DNA of 64,000 nucleotides, from contig WRDO01000012.1 in assembly GCA_009779755.1 (NCBI GenBank), positions 1 through 64,000 on the forward strand, given 5' to 3'. Below, piece after piece: positions 17,970-27,006 of the stretch. The position numbers were made by a program, and so were the translations under genes. This stretch comes from Defluviitaleaceae bacterium. GTDB taxonomy: Bacteria > Bacillota > Clostridia > Lachnospirales > WQUN01. Each line of letters starts with the position of its first letter. Position 1 is the stretch's first letter. The notes below the pieces were generated by a model, which saw nothing but the letters and a program-made list of their open reading frames with translations, did not search any database and was not told the DNA's origin.

Positions 17970-20357
17970 TTAAAATTCCAAAAAGAAAATGGGATTAAGC
18001 CTTCGCCCATCCCTTGAAACTTCGATATGCAAATGCGCCCCGGTGGAAGCCCCTGTGTTGCCTACGGTGGCTACTACATCACCCCTTGAAACCATTTGCC
18101 CCACGGTGGCAGAAACCGTATGGCAATGGGCGTACCTCACTTGGTTGCCATCCGCACATTCGATTACGATAAAGTTACCGTACCCTCCGGCATCGTACCC
18201 AACGGCGATAACCGTACCATCAAGCCCCGCCAAAATCGGCGTACCCTCCGGCAGACCAATATCAAGACCCCAATGGAATTGCTTCTCGCCGCTTATAGGG
18301 TTGATACGATAACCGTACAAGCTGGAAACAAATGGCCGCCAGTCAAAGTCAAAGGGATTTCCGACAAATTGCCTTGCCCCTTTGGAGTACATGAGGATAT
18401 AGAAATGGTGTGTTTGGTCATCATCCATCCGTTCCAACAAAATTTCCGTGAAAGAACGAGAAGTCATGGTAACGTAGAGAATATGCCATTCGTATTCAAC
18501 AGTTACCGTATAAGTGTAGGTATACAAATGGGTAACACCATTTACATCCGTCCAACTGCCCACGCCTGTCCGTTCTTCTTCCCTTGTGCGTATCTCAATA
18601 ACCGATTCTGTTTCGAGGGCATATTGAGCATCGAAAATCTCTTGAATGGTTGCCGCTACTTCCGCAAAAGTGAAGTCCTCATACACCGCTGTCAAAAACA
18701 CCATTAACGCAAAGGGGTCATGCCCGATGCTGTCAATGTTTAGACGATATTCGTTATAACCGGGGTAGTTCGTTTGTATATCGTTGATATAGATTCGCAA
18801 GTCTGTTTCCAATTCGGTGTATTTAATACTGGCATCATCTATATCCCCAAAGTCAGCGGCATATGTCACGCTTCCGATAAAAGATGATGTGCCGGAAAAC
18901 ATCCCCATACACATGGAAAACATGGATAGAATGAGGAACACCATAAGAAGCAACAATATCCCTTTAACCAAAAACACAGGATTTTTACGCAATATCGCCG
19001 TGACTACTTTAGCGGCTTTTGCGGTAAACCCCACCGCTTTGCCTGTTGTATGAGCGGCTTTTTTGGCGGCTCGTAATTGTTTGGCGTAGTTCCGTTTGAT
19101 AGCCCGTTTTTGCATAAATCGTGAAAGCGGGTTGCTTTTTAACTTGGGGTTATCCCGCAGGGCTTTTTTGTAATCAAGACGGATTTTGTTCTTAATGGAT
19201 TTCCGCTCCAGTTTCGCAAGGCGGCGGTATGGACGGTTTTTATGAAAACGGTATGCCGAACGTGCCGTCTGCTTAACGCCACGATACCCGCTTTCGGTAA
19301 GTAGCTCGGCTTTGTGCGTAACCTTGATGCCTACGTTTTCATGCTCTACTTGATGGATTTTGGTGTGTATCTTGGTTACGGCAATGGATGTAACCGCGCC
19401 CGCCGCTTTTGCGGGTAAAACCTTATCTTTGGGGTTGTTCCACTTCGCTTCGCCGATGGGAATTTTTTCTTTGGCATGGGTCAGCTTAGAAACAGCTTTA
19501 CTTTTGCCCTCATCAAATTCGAGGGTTTTTACTTTGACTGTTTTGGCGGGCAGCTTCTCTTGGGCTTTTTCCAACTTTTTATCCAATTTATCAGCCCGCT
19601 TTTCCAACTTGGTTATCGCTTTTTCGTCTTTTGAAAACCGTAAACGGCTTTTCGGATTATCGGATGTAGAACCAAGCGGAGTGGAAACACCCGTTTCGGT
19701 GTTTGTATCTATTAATGATTGTTCGCTTGGGTCGGGAGCATCGGCGGTTTCTTTGGTGTTGTTATTTTTGAGAGTATCGGTAGCTTCATCGGGAATGACG
19801 TTTTCGGAAGCATCATCCTTTGCTTCACCGTCCGGCTCATCTGTGCCGTTCTCGTTTTCGGATTGCTCCGTATCGGTTGCTTCATGGCTCGGTGTATCGG
19901 TGTTTTCGGTCTTGAGTTCGCTTTGTTCAAATCGGAGTGCCGAATCTTTGTTTTTTAGTTTAGATTGGCTCTTTGATTTTTGATTGGCCGTCAACTTGCT
20001 GATAATGGTAGCCCCAGCCTCCAACGAAAAACGGGAAGCAGATACGGCGGTATTTCTGTCGGGGGTTTCATCGGGTGATATGCTACGAATGAAATTGGCG
20101 GCTCCCTGTTGTAACCCGGTAAAACCAACCCCACCATTCGGAGCATTATTTCCAACGGAATTTTCACCCACAAGGGGAAGTGCCACCCCTGTTGGTTCAT
20201 TCGGAGCGGCACTTGTTTGGGGTTGAGATTCGGAGCGAATGTCCTCATGCTCTAATTTCCGTTGTTTTCTTTGTTTGCTTTTAGTGTTGTCGGTGACAGA
20301 TGAATCGGAATTACGGGGGTCTTGGGTTTCGTCCTCAAAACGAATTTTCCGGCTCAT
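17970..20357 (-). CDS. Transfer-associated membrane protein with M23 (LytM) peptidase domain
   Basis: 795 residues. A long, charged, low-complexity N-terminal region (1-~330) is presumably cytoplasmic. A Lys/Arg-rich stretch and a membrane helix near 465-490 (GILLLLMVFLILSMFSMC) follow, then an extracellular linker. The C-terminal M23 domain shows HWGLDIGLPEGTPI near 700 and the zinc/catalytic HLHIEV near 775. It probably opens peptidoglycan locally for the mating channel, as VirB1-type hydrolases do. The start shares bases with the VirB4 stop (TTAATG). Most ICEs of this class encode an NlpC/P60 or lysozyme-like enzyme; here only M23 is seen. Confidence 0.88.
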   Translation of the reverse strand: MSRKIRFEDETQDPRNSDSSVTDNTKSKQRKQRKLEHEDIRSESQPQTSAAPNEPTGVALPLVGENSVGNNAPNGGVGFTGLQQGAANFIRSISPDETPDRNTAVSASRFSLEAGATIISKLTANQKSKSQSKLKNKDSALRFEQSELKTENTDTPSHEATDTEQSENENGTDEPDGEAKDDASENVIPDEATDTLKNNNTKETADAPDPSEQSLIDTNTETGVSTPLGSTSDNPKSRLRFSKDEKAITKLEKRADKLDKKLEKAQEKLPAKTVKVKTLEFDEGKSKAVSKLTHAKEKIPIGEAKWNNPKDKVLPAKAAGAVTSIAVTKIHTKIHQVEHENVGIKVTHKAELLTESGYRGVKQTARSAYRFHKNRPYRRLAKLERKSIKNKIRLDYKKALRDNPKLKSNPLSRFMQKRAIKRNYAKQLRAAKKAAHTTGKAVGFTAKAAKVVTAILRKNPVFLVKGILLLLMVFLILSMFSMCMGMFSGTSSFIGSVTYAADFGDIDDASIKYTELETDLRIYINDIQTNYPGYNEYRLNIDSIGHDPFALMVFLTAVYEDFTFAEVAATIQEIFDAQYALETESVIEIRTREEERTGVGSWTDVNGVTHLYTYTYTVTVEYEWHILYVTMTSRSFTEILLERMDDDQTHHFYILMYSKGARQFVGNPFDFDWRPFVSSLYGYRINPISGEKQFHWGLDIGLPEGTPILAGLDGTVIAVGYDAGGYGNFIVIECADGNQVRYAHCHTVSATVGQMVSRGDVVATVGNTGASTGAHLHIEVSRDGRRLNPIFFLEF

Positions 20358-22834
20358 TAACCCACCTCATCCAGTTTGGTTGTCATAATTTTGTACAGTT
20401 CCGTGTCTTTAGGGAATTTGTCATTAAATGGAATGATAGTATTACCGTGGAACAACAAACCCTCACCAGCCGCCGATTGCGTAACATACGAAAGCTGATA
20501 AGGGCTGATGCCAAGCTGTTTTGCGAGGATTTGCCTATCCCCGCCCGCTTGGTTGAGCATGAGAATAAAGTCCGAATTTTCAAAGATATTTTCGATTTCG
20601 CGGGAGGAAAGCATATCCTTGACATTTTGCGTGATACCTGTCGGAATACCGCCCCATTTTCTAAACCGCTTCCATATTTCTATGGAATACGCCGCTGTTT
20701 GTTCTTCTTTTAAGAGCAAGTGAAATTCGTCAATATAAAACCAAGTCGTTTTCTTTGCGGCACGGTTGATTGTTACCCTGTTCCATACTGCATCTTGTAA
20801 AATGAGCATACCCAACTTTTTAAGCTGCTTGCCGAGTTCCTTGATGTCAAAACACACAAGCCTGTTGCTCATGTTTACGTTGGTGCGGTGGTTAAACACA
20901 TTCAAAGAACCCGTAACATAGATTTCGAGAGCAGTCGCTACGTGTTGTGCTTCCGGCTCGGTTTGCTTGCGGATAAGGTTGTACAAATCCTCTAAAATCG
21001 GCATCCTGTCGGGGTGCGGGTCAACAAGGTATTCCCTGTAAACCAACCGCACACAACGGTCAATGATGGTCTTTTCCGTTGGAGAAAGTCCATCTTTGCC
21101 GCCGACAACCAATTCGCACAGCGATAAAATGAAGTCACTTTTTAAAGTCAATGGGTTTTCTTCTTCGCTGTAATCCACATTTATATCCATCGGGTTAAGG
21201 TAGTGCGGGCTTGTGGGCGATAATTTGATTGCTTGACCGCCAAGCCGTGTAACAAGGGGATAATATTCACCTTCGGGGTCGGCGATAATGATGTCATCGT
21301 TGGTGATAAGAAATGCGTTTACCATTTCACGCTTGGCAGAAAAGGATTTACCCGCCCCCGGCGTACCTAAGATGAGGCCGTTTGGATTTTTAAGGCTCTT
21401 GCGATTTGCCATGATGAGATTATTCGAGAGAGCGTTCAAGCCGTAGTACAAGGCTTCGCCGTCTTGGAATAATTCTTGCGTGGTGAAAGGTACGAAGATA
21501 GCGGTGCTTGATGTTGTTAAACCACGTTGAATTTCTATCTGATTTATTCCCAACGGCAGGGATGATATGAGTGCCTGTTCCTGTTGGAAGTCCAACCGTT
21601 TCAAAGCACAGTTGTACTTTTGGGCAATGCCCGATGCGGCGAATACGAGGTTTTCAAGTTTCCGCTTGGTGGGTGCGGTGTTCAAAACGATAAGCGTAAC
21701 GAGGAACATCCGCTCATTTCGTGATTGCAGTTCCTTCAAAATATTCTTTGCTTCATCGCCGTAAGTGGCTATATCCGTAGGAATAACATCCATGTCATAA
21801 CCCGCACGTACCGCTTTTTTCTGCTCGGCTATCTTCATGGCATCCAAGTCGGTGATTTTCCGCTTGATGGTTTTGATGGCTTCCATTTGGTCTATAGACT
21901 TGATGTGCATATTGACCGTTAAGGCGTTGTCCATGTTGAGATAATCAGCCAAAAGCCTGTCGGTGAGTTCGGGAGCAAGTATTTGAATGAAGCTGGCTGC
22001 TCCAATGGTTGTACCCATGCGGAATGTTTTGCCGTTGCTGAAATCAAAGGAAGTCGGGGCGATATAGTCTTTAGTGTTCATGCCGGACTTGGCGAGGTCA
22101 GCCCATTCAAGCTGTAGTTTTTCCGCTCCATCGGGGTGCAGTTGCCCGTGTAACACGGCAAGCCGTTCCAAGCCGTCAAGGGCGTATGCCTTTACACCCA
22201 AGACTTTAAAATTATTGATGATGTCGGTTTCGATACGCTCCAGCCGGGGTTTTGCTTCCTTCATGTTAGTTGCTTCAATGCCGAAGGTAATATACTTCAT
22301 CTTAACCAAGCCATTGTTGCCTTTGGCAAGCTGGTTTTTCATCATTTCCGCGTATTCGGCACGGATGGAGTTGAAATCATCGTCTTGTTCGGGGATGCTG
22401 ATTGCCTTTTCAAAGTCTTTCATGTTGCCGTATTTGTTAATGAAGGAAAGCTGAACGCTGACCGTGTTATCGAAGTAATTAAGGAAGTCGCAATACCCCT
22501 CGAATATCTGCGTCTTGTCCTCGTTTTGGGCGAGTTGGTAATTAATATCGCCAAACGTGACTGTCTTGGTGAACAGTTTCTCGTTCACACGGCAGATACC
22601 GTCTTTATATATTTCGTGGTAGGGAATGGACTGTTGTGCCGTTTTCGGTGCTTTGCCTGTGCCAAACAATTTGTTAAGCACTTTTTCCTTGATACCCTGC
22701 TTTTTAGCAGCAGGTAAGCCGTTAGGAGCGTTTGTACCCTTTTTTGCATCTTTTGTGTTTGCATTTGCTGTTTGCACATTTTGTCCCTGCTGGGATTTTT
22801 GTGCTTGGGTTTTGCGATTGGTCGCTACATTCAA
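20357..22834 (-). CDS. virB4: VirB4/TrbE-like type IV secretion ATPase
   Basis: About 825 residues. This is the cytoplasmic ATPase that powers assembly of the conjugative channel. Walker A is LGTPGAGKSFSAKREM near residue 445, Walker B is WFYIDEFHLLL near 700, and the late motif TGITQNVKDML is present. The start is taken as TTG at 22834 (MNVATNRKTQ) because AAGGAGG lies about eight bases upstream. A TTG at 22855 is upstream of that site and less likely. The gene overlaps prgI by over 100 bp in another frame. A Gln/Asn-rich N-terminal stretch of about 60 residues precedes the conserved domain. Confidence 0.95.
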   Translation of the reverse strand: MNVATNRKTQAQKSQQGQNVQTANANTKDAKKGTNAPNGLPAAKKQGIKEKVLNKLFGTGKAPKTAQQSIPYHEIYKDGICRVNEKLFTKTVTFGDINYQLAQNEDKTQIFEGYCDFLNYFDNTVSVQLSFINKYGNMKDFEKAISIPEQDDDFNSIRAEYAEMMKNQLAKGNNGLVKMKYITFGIEATNMKEAKPRLERIETDIINNFKVLGVKAYALDGLERLAVLHGQLHPDGAEKLQLEWADLAKSGMNTKDYIAPTSFDFSNGKTFRMGTTIGAASFIQILAPELTDRLLADYLNMDNALTVNMHIKSIDQMEAIKTIKRKITDLDAMKIAEQKKAVRAGYDMDVIPTDIATYGDEAKNILKELQSRNERMFLVTLIVLNTAPTKRKLENLVFAASGIAQKYNCALKRLDFQQEQALISSLPLGINQIEIQRGLTTSSTAIFVPFTTQELFQDGEALYYGLNALSNNLIMANRKSLKNPNGLILGTPGAGKSFSAKREMVNAFLITNDDIIIADPEGEYYPLVTRLGGQAIKLSPTSPHYLNPMDINVDYSEEENPLTLKSDFILSLCELVVGGKDGLSPTEKTIIDRCVRLVYREYLVDPHPDRMPILEDLYNLIRKQTEPEAQHVATALEIYVTGSLNVFNHRTNVNMSNRLVCFDIKELGKQLKKLGMLILQDAVWNRVTINRAAKKTTWFYIDEFHLLLKEEQTAAYSIEIWKRFRKWGGIPTGITQNVKDMLSSREIENIFENSDFILMLNQAGGDRQILAKQLGISPYQLSYVTQSAAGEGLLFHGNTIIPFNDKFPKDTELYKIMTTKLDEVG

Positions 22835-23168
22835 AAATCTGACCCTCCTTTTCAATGATGGAATAAAAATTTGTGGTTACATAAGGCCGTGTCGGTGGGA
22901 AGAACCATTTACTGCGAATCATGTTAAACAAAATTTTTTCGGCGGGTATGCCGTCCCTTTCGTACATAGCCATAAAAAAAGCAGGGAGCATAAACGCCAT
23001 CATCAGCAGTACGGCGGTTGAGTTACCGAGAGCATTTCTTGTTGCAAAAAAAACAGGAACACCGATTGCCGCCGCCGTTCCGAAACAAACCACTTGACGT
23101 TTTGTAAGCCCAAGAACCAATTTGGTTTTTACTTTTGTAAGGTCTTTCGGGATTTGGACATAAGCCAC
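22722..23168 (-). CDS. prgI: PrgI family (VirB3-like) membrane protein
   Basis: 148 residues. It starts AYVQIPKDLTKVKTKLVLGL, the typical PrgI opening, with two membrane helices (residues ~28-45 and 52-68) and the conserved MYERDGIPAEKI after the second. PrgI is an inner membrane part of Gram-positive type IV secretion and pairs with VirB4. The start is GTG, overlapping the methyltransferase stop by one base (TAGTG). The last ~38 residues are Cys/Lys-rich and overlap the start of virB4, so this tail may be a by-product of the overlap rather than conserved domain. Confidence 0.88.
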   Translation of the reverse strand: MAYVQIPKDLTKVKTKLVLGLTKRQVVCFGTAAAIGVPVFFATRNALGNSTAVLLMMAFMLPAFFMAMYERDGIPAEKILFNMIRSKWFFPPTRPYVTTNFYSIIEKEGQIFECSDQSQNPSTKIPAGTKCANSKCKHKRCKKGYKRS

Positions 23169-24367
23169 TACGCATCACCCCCTGTCATGTGGCTTAAAAT
23201 GTGGGTTATGACATCAACCGTCCAACCGTTGCCGATTGTTTTATAACGCTGGGTATTGCTGATGTTTACGGTTTTTCCGTTATCATCTATGCCGTGAGCG
23301 GTGTAATTATCGGGTATGGTTTGGCATCGTTCGGCTTCAACTACCGATAACTTTCGGACGGTATAATCCCCATCGGGGAGGTTGATTTTATACAAGCCTG
23401 TTTTCGCTCCCCTGCCGCCGCCGTTGGCACACATCGAAACTGTTTTGCCGTGAACGCTGTAAATCCTATCGCCTTGACCGCCTTTTCCGATTGTTCCGAC
23501 ACGGATTGGCGAACAGATAACGGAATCCGTCAGCACCGTAGTAAAAGCGTTCAGTTTGCCGTCCTCACGTACCTCTAACCGCTTGAAACTGCCACTATCA
23601 TCCGCACGGGTACGGAGGGCAGCTCCCACTTCATCACCCACCGCTTCGGCAACAAAAAGCCCTGTCTTTTGGCGTTTCATCATGGACAGGGCGTTTTCTT
23701 TGTACATCGTTGAGAGGATAGTTTGTGATTTGTCGGAAAGGGCGATTGGTTCTGCAATCATTGTTCGTTTTTTCTTTGTGATACTGTTTCGGAACTCCGC
23801 TCCTTGATAGGTTGCGGTAATGCAATGGCTTTTGTCTTGGTAAGGAATACCGCTTTCAAGAATGTCTTTGAGTAAAATCTCCCGGTCATGGGGCTGAGTT
23901 ATACCCTCGATATTCGTCCAATAAAGCCGTTTGCGTTGTTGTGCCGACACAAGAGCGGAGTTAATTAGAATAGGTTCGCAGCCCAACTCATCGGAAATGA
24001 AATCCCGGATGTTGTTGGGCATGGACGCTACGTTTTCATAAAAGAAGAATCGTGGTCGAATCTGCCATACCGCTTCAACGAAACGCATAAACAGTTTCCA
24101 ACCCATGCCTTCCTTGTCAACTTCACGATTGGTTTTGGCGATACTCCAAAAAGTACAGGGAGAGCCGCCCATCACAATGTCGTAATCCGTAAACCGCCTA
24201 AAATCGGAATCCATAACATCGCCGTGGTGAGTGTTTGTAGAAAAATTGTATCTACTGATTGAACGTGCATACTTATCAATTTCGTATGCTTCGTAATGAG
24301 AAACGGCATATCCGGCGCGTTCAAGTGCAATGCGTCCACAAGATATGCCGTCAAAGAGGGAAACCAC
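23168..24367 (-). CDS. Orphan DNA (cytosine-5) methyltransferase
   Basis: 399 residues. It transfers methyl groups from SAM to cytosine C5 in a specific site. Motif I is SLFDGISCG, the catalytic Cys is in GGSPC (residue 71), motif VI is ENV (111-113), motif VIII is QQRKR (143-147), and the C-terminal GNGWTVDVI is a good motif X. The target recognition region spans about 160-320. No restriction enzyme is encoded nearby, so it may protect the ICE in new hosts. The GTG start has no clear ribosome site. The upstream in-frame codons still match the family (HPLK before VVSLFDG), so translation may be coupled to the gene before it and begin at a non-standard codon. Confidence 0.94.
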   Translation of the reverse strand: MVSLFDGISCGRIALERAGYAVSHYEAYEIDKYARSISRYNFSTNTHHGDVMDSDFRRFTDYDIVMGGSPCTFWSIAKTNREVDKEGMGWKLFMRFVEAVWQIRPRFFFYENVASMPNNIRDFISDELGCEPILINSALVSAQQRKRLYWTNIEGITQPHDREILLKDILESGIPYQDKSHCITATYQGAEFRNSITKKKRTMIAEPIALSDKSQTILSTMYKENALSMMKRQKTGLFVAEAVGDEVGAALRTRADDSGSFKRLEVREDGKLNAFTTVLTDSVICSPIRVGTIGKGGQGDRIYSVHGKTVSMCANGGGRGAKTGLYKINLPDGDYTVRKLSVVEAERCQTIPDNYTAHGIDDNGKTVNISNTQRYKTIGNGWTVDVITHILSHMTGGDA

Positions 24368-24381
24368 TTTGAGGGGATGAA

Positions 24382-24957
24382 TCAGAAATAGACCTCCTCA
24401 TCATCCTCGCAGATGAAGAAGCAGTCCTCATCAAAGCCTGTAATATCGAATGGCGAGGGTATTTCGCCGAGTTTGTCCGTGCCAATGTTGTGTGTGAGTT
24501 TTAAGAGGCGTACATAGCGTTCCCCGGCTTCAATCGTTTCTTTTAATAATGATGATTGCACCGGGATGTGTGTGCCATGTTTATCCATTAGAAACTCTGC
24601 GTAATCAACGGACAGGTATTTTTCACGGGCGTTGGTGTCGTTTATCAGTTCGATGATTGCTTCGTCTATATTAATGGGGTATTCATCGTGCAAACCTTTC
24701 AACACATAATCCGCTAATATAACGAGCGGGTCATAATAATTGAGCAGGATTTTTATTTCATCAGCGTTCATGTAATCCATGCCATCGCCTGTTAATTCCT
24801 CGTAAGCATCTTGGACGATGGCGATACGATGGGCGTTGTCGTATATATCTTCTTCGCTGAGAGTGAGCATTTCGGATTTGAAGTTTTCGTAATTAGCGGT
24901 TATACGCCGTTTCAGTTGAGCGAGTGCAGAAAACTCGTTGTATCTTGTGGTTTTCAA
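24382..24957 (-). CDS. ICE-associated hypothetical protein
   Basis: 191 residues, acidic and mostly helical, with an opening FSALAQLKRRITANYENFK and an acidic C-terminal tail (FICEDDEEVYF). Similar proteins occur beside the transfer genes of CTn-like elements. I recognise no catalytic or metal motif and assign no function. The start is TTG, chosen because AAAGGA lies seven bases upstream; the nearby ATG is followed by an early stop. It precedes the methyltransferase by 14 bp. Confidence 0.78.
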   Translation of the reverse strand: MKTTRYNEFSALAQLKRRITANYENFKSEMLTLSEEDIYDNAHRIAIVQDAYEELTGDGMDYMNADEIKILLNYYDPLVILADYVLKGLHDEYPINIDEAIIELINDTNAREKYLSVDYAEFLMDKHGTHIPVQSSLLKETIEAGERYVRLLKLTHNIGTDKLGEIPSPFDITGFDEDCFFICEDDEEVYF

Positions 24958-25006
24958 AAAAACATCCTTTCCTATATAAATGAAATAACCCGCACATGAC
25001 GGGAGA

Positions 25007-25876
25007 TTAGCTTGCCGAGAAGATTGATTTTGCCAATCCTCCCGTTTTTAGGAGCATAAAACAGAGCAGGGTCGTGTACCCAACTACTGTCCATATGGCT
25101 ACGTGGATATTGGCAGCGGAAGCGATAGTACCGACTAAAACGGCATAAATCGCAACACAAACCATGATGAGGAAACCTTGAAAAGCAACCGCAAGAAGGG
25201 CTTTGAGGTAGTTGTTACCCACACCCGACCATTCACGGTTTACCATTGTTGAGAGGGGGATAGGAGCAATGGAAATGGTTAGATAAATTTCCAACATACG
25301 TCCGACTACCACAATGAAAATGACGATGGACATGATGAACATGGCAAGCCCGATGAGTTGGATTTGCAACCATATACCCATCAGTTCGCCTATACTCATA
25401 TCCACCATTGATGCTTCCAACGCCGCCATCATTTCGGGGCTTCCGAGAGCGGTGTCGCCGGAAATAAGGGAAGCAGCGTTATTGATTACGCCTTGAGCCA
25501 TATCGAAAATCGCCATCACAATGTTGAACGTGTTGGTGAGAATGAAAACGGCGATAAAAGTTTTGAATATCCACTTGAAAATGTTGAAGGTGTCAAAGTC
25601 TTGGAGATTGTTTTTTTCTATAATTAGCTGTATCAGTTCGTAACACAGCACAAAGGTTAGAATCATTCCCGCAATCGGGAGTACAACCGTTTCAGACAGA
25701 TTCCGTATCATGTTGAAAACCCCGGCGTTCCAGCCCGCCGGGGTTTGTCCCACCTGTACCGCTATATCGGCTACTTGGTCGTTTACCTGTCCAAATATCC
25801 GAGCGAAGGATGCCATGATACCGTCAATGAGGAACTGTCTTATCCAGTTGGAAATACCGTCGAAAAGCCAGCTCAT
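25007..25876 (-). CDS. TrbL/VirB6-like (CD0411-type) conjugal membrane protein
   Basis: 289 residues with about six membrane helices. The opening MSWLFDGISNWIRQFLIDGI is typical of the VirB6/TrbL-like channel component of Firmicutes ICEs. Middle helices (LVEIYLTISIAPIPLS-type, here GRMLEIYLTISIAPIPLSTM) match the family signature. It probably forms the inner-membrane part of the mating channel with PrgI and VirB4. It has a strong ribosome site (AAGGAGG) and follows the third maff2 copy by 19 bp. Confidence 0.9.
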   Translation of the reverse strand: MSWLFDGISNWIRQFLIDGIMASFARIFGQVNDQVADIAVQVGQTPAGWNAGVFNMIRNLSETVVLPIAGMILTFVLCYELIQLIIEKNNLQDFDTFNIFKWIFKTFIAVFILTNTFNIVMAIFDMAQGVINNAASLISGDTALGSPEMMAALEASMVDMSIGELMGIWLQIQLIGLAMFIMSIVIFIVVVGRMLEIYLTISIAPIPLSTMVNREWSGVGNNYLKALLAVAFQGFLIMVCVAIYAVLVGTIASAANIHVAIWTVVGYTTLLCFMLLKTGGLAKSIFSAS

Positions 25877-25895
25877 CTACTCGTTGTCCTCCTTC

Positions 25896-26111
25896 TTATC
25901 CGAAAAGTCCTGTAAGTTGGGGTACAAGCAAAAGGCCGATAAGTGCCACACCGCCGCCAGCCATAAGCTGTTTCATGCCCTGCGATTTCGCACCCGGATT
26001 GTCGTTACCGTAACCTTCTAAAAGGTTGATTACACCCCATACGCCAAGCCCTGCACCGAGGGCGATAACCAATGTTTGTAATACTCCTACTGCGCTGTTA
26101 AAGAACTCCAT
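25896..26111 (-). CDS. Maff2 family small membrane protein, copy 3
   Basis: 71 residues, almost identical to the two copies before it (GVLQTLVIALGAGLGVWG; second helix GGGVALIGLLLVPQL). Two short hydrophobic helices flank a Gly/Asn/Lys loop. Maff2 is a conserved ICE protein of VirB2-pilin-like size and position, between VirD4 and the VirB6-like protein. A pilin-like structural role is likely but not proven. This copy differs from the others at one residue (VGVLQ in place of VDVLQ). Confidence 0.9.
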   Translation of the reverse strand: MEFFNSAVGVLQTLVIALGAGLGVWGVINLLEGYGNDNPGAKSQGMKQLMAGGGVALIGLLLVPQLTGLFG

Positions 26112-26160
26112 TAAAAAACCTCCTTTTAATTTTTGGGTTTTGGTTGTTCGTGTATTTAAG

Positions 26161-26233
26161 ACAAGGCTTGTAAAAAGCCTTGTGCCGGACATAGAAAAAC
26201 CGCCGTTTGATGATGGTACTACCAAACGGCGGT
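26161..26233 (-). promoter_or_regulatory. Double hairpin between maff2 copies 2 and 3
   Basis: Two stem-loops: 26161-26183 (ACAAGGCTT / AAGCCTTGT) and 26199-26233 (ACCGCCGTTTG / CAAACGGCGGT). The same pair of elements with sequence changes precedes the next copy. The stems are conserved by compensating changes, which suggests selected RNA structures that set relative expression or mRNA stability. Confidence 0.7.
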
Positions 26234-26252
26234 CATGGTGATTTAATGGTTT

Positions 26253-26468
26253 TTATCCGAAAAGCCCGGTAAGCTGGGGTACAAGCAACAAACCGATAAG
26301 TGCCACACCGCCGCCGGACATAAGCTGTTTCATGCCTTGCGATTTCGCACCCGGATTGTCGTTGCCGTAACCTTCTAATAAGTTGATTACGCCCCATACA
26401 CCAAGCCCTGCACCGAGGGCGATAACCAATGTCTGTAATACATCTACTGCGCTGTTAAAGAACTCCAT
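26253..26468 (-). CDS. Maff2 family small membrane protein, copy 2
   Basis: 71 residues, two hydrophobic helices, differing from copy 1 in only a few positions (MSGGG in place of MAGGG; GVINLL in place of GVVNLL). The ATG at 26468 has a GGAGG-type site upstream (GAGGAGGC). It is flanked on both sides by the repeated hairpins, so the copies arose by duplication of a gene-plus-hairpin unit. Confidence 0.9.
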   Translation of the reverse strand: MEFFNSAVDVLQTLVIALGAGLGVWGVINLLEGYGNDNPGAKSQGMKQLMSGGGVALIGLLLVPQLTGLFG

Positions 26469-26520
26469 TAAAAAAGCCTCCTCTTGATTTTTGGGTTTTG
26501 TTTGTTCGTGTATATAAAAA

Positions 26521-26591
26521 CAAGGCTCTTGAAAGCCTTGTGCCGGACATTGAAAAACCGCCGTTCGGTGATGTTGCTGCCAAGCGGCGGT
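26521..26591 (-). promoter_or_regulatory. Double hairpin between maff2 copies 1 and 2
   Basis: Stem-loops CAAGGC / GCCTTG (26521-26540) and ACCGCCGTTCGG / CCAAGCGGCGGT (about 26557-26591, with G-U pairs). It is homologous to the unit before copy 3. Changes between copies preserve pairing. Confidence 0.65.
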
Positions 26592-26623
26592 CATAAGGTT
26601 AATTTATGATGCTCATGCGGATT

Positions 26624-26839
26624 TTAGCCGAAAAGCCCGGTAAGCTGGGGTACAAGTAACAAACCGATAAGCGCCACACCACCGCCAGCCATAAGCTGTT
26701 TCATGCCCTGCGATTTTGCACCCGGATTGTCGTTACCATAACCTTCGAGAAGATTGACTACGCCCCATACGCCAAGCCCCGCTCCAAGAGCGATAACCAA
26801 TGTCTGTAATACATCTACTGCGCTGTTAAAGAACTCCAT
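26624..26839 (-). CDS. Maff2 family small membrane protein, copy 1
   Basis: 71 residues, first of three tandem copies downstream of virD4. Hydrophobic segments LVIALGAGLGVWGVVNLL and GVALIGLLLVPQLTGLFG surround a polar loop with DNPGAKSQGMKQL. Size, two-helix topology and location suit a VirB2/TrbC-like pilin or channel subunit. Most related ICEs encode one or two copies; three is notable. Confidence 0.9.
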   Translation of the reverse strand: MEFFNSAVDVLQTLVIALGAGLGVWGVVNLLEGYGNDNPGAKSQGMKQLMAGGGVALIGLLLVPQLTGLFG

Positions 26840-26881
26840 TAAAAAGCCTCCTTTAGATTTTTGGGTTTTGGGAAATAAAAA

Positions 26882-26926
26882 ACCGCCATTCGGTAAATGG
26901 TGCGTTCGTTGCTACCGAATGGCGGT
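26882..26926 (-). promoter_or_regulatory. Strong hairpin between virD4 and the first maff2
   Basis: A perfect 14-bp stem (ACCGCCATTCGGTA / TACCGAATGGCGGT) with a 17-base loop. On the minus strand it is followed by TTTTTTATTTCCC, so it could terminate part of the virD4 transcripts. It belongs to the same ACCGCC...GGCGGT family as the hairpins between the maff2 copies. Confidence 0.7.
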
Positions 26927-27006
26927 CATGGGGATGCCCGATATAACTGTATGTGGGGCAATCCGATATTCAGTTGTAATCGGCTAAAGAGCCGTGATGA
27001 ATGTGT

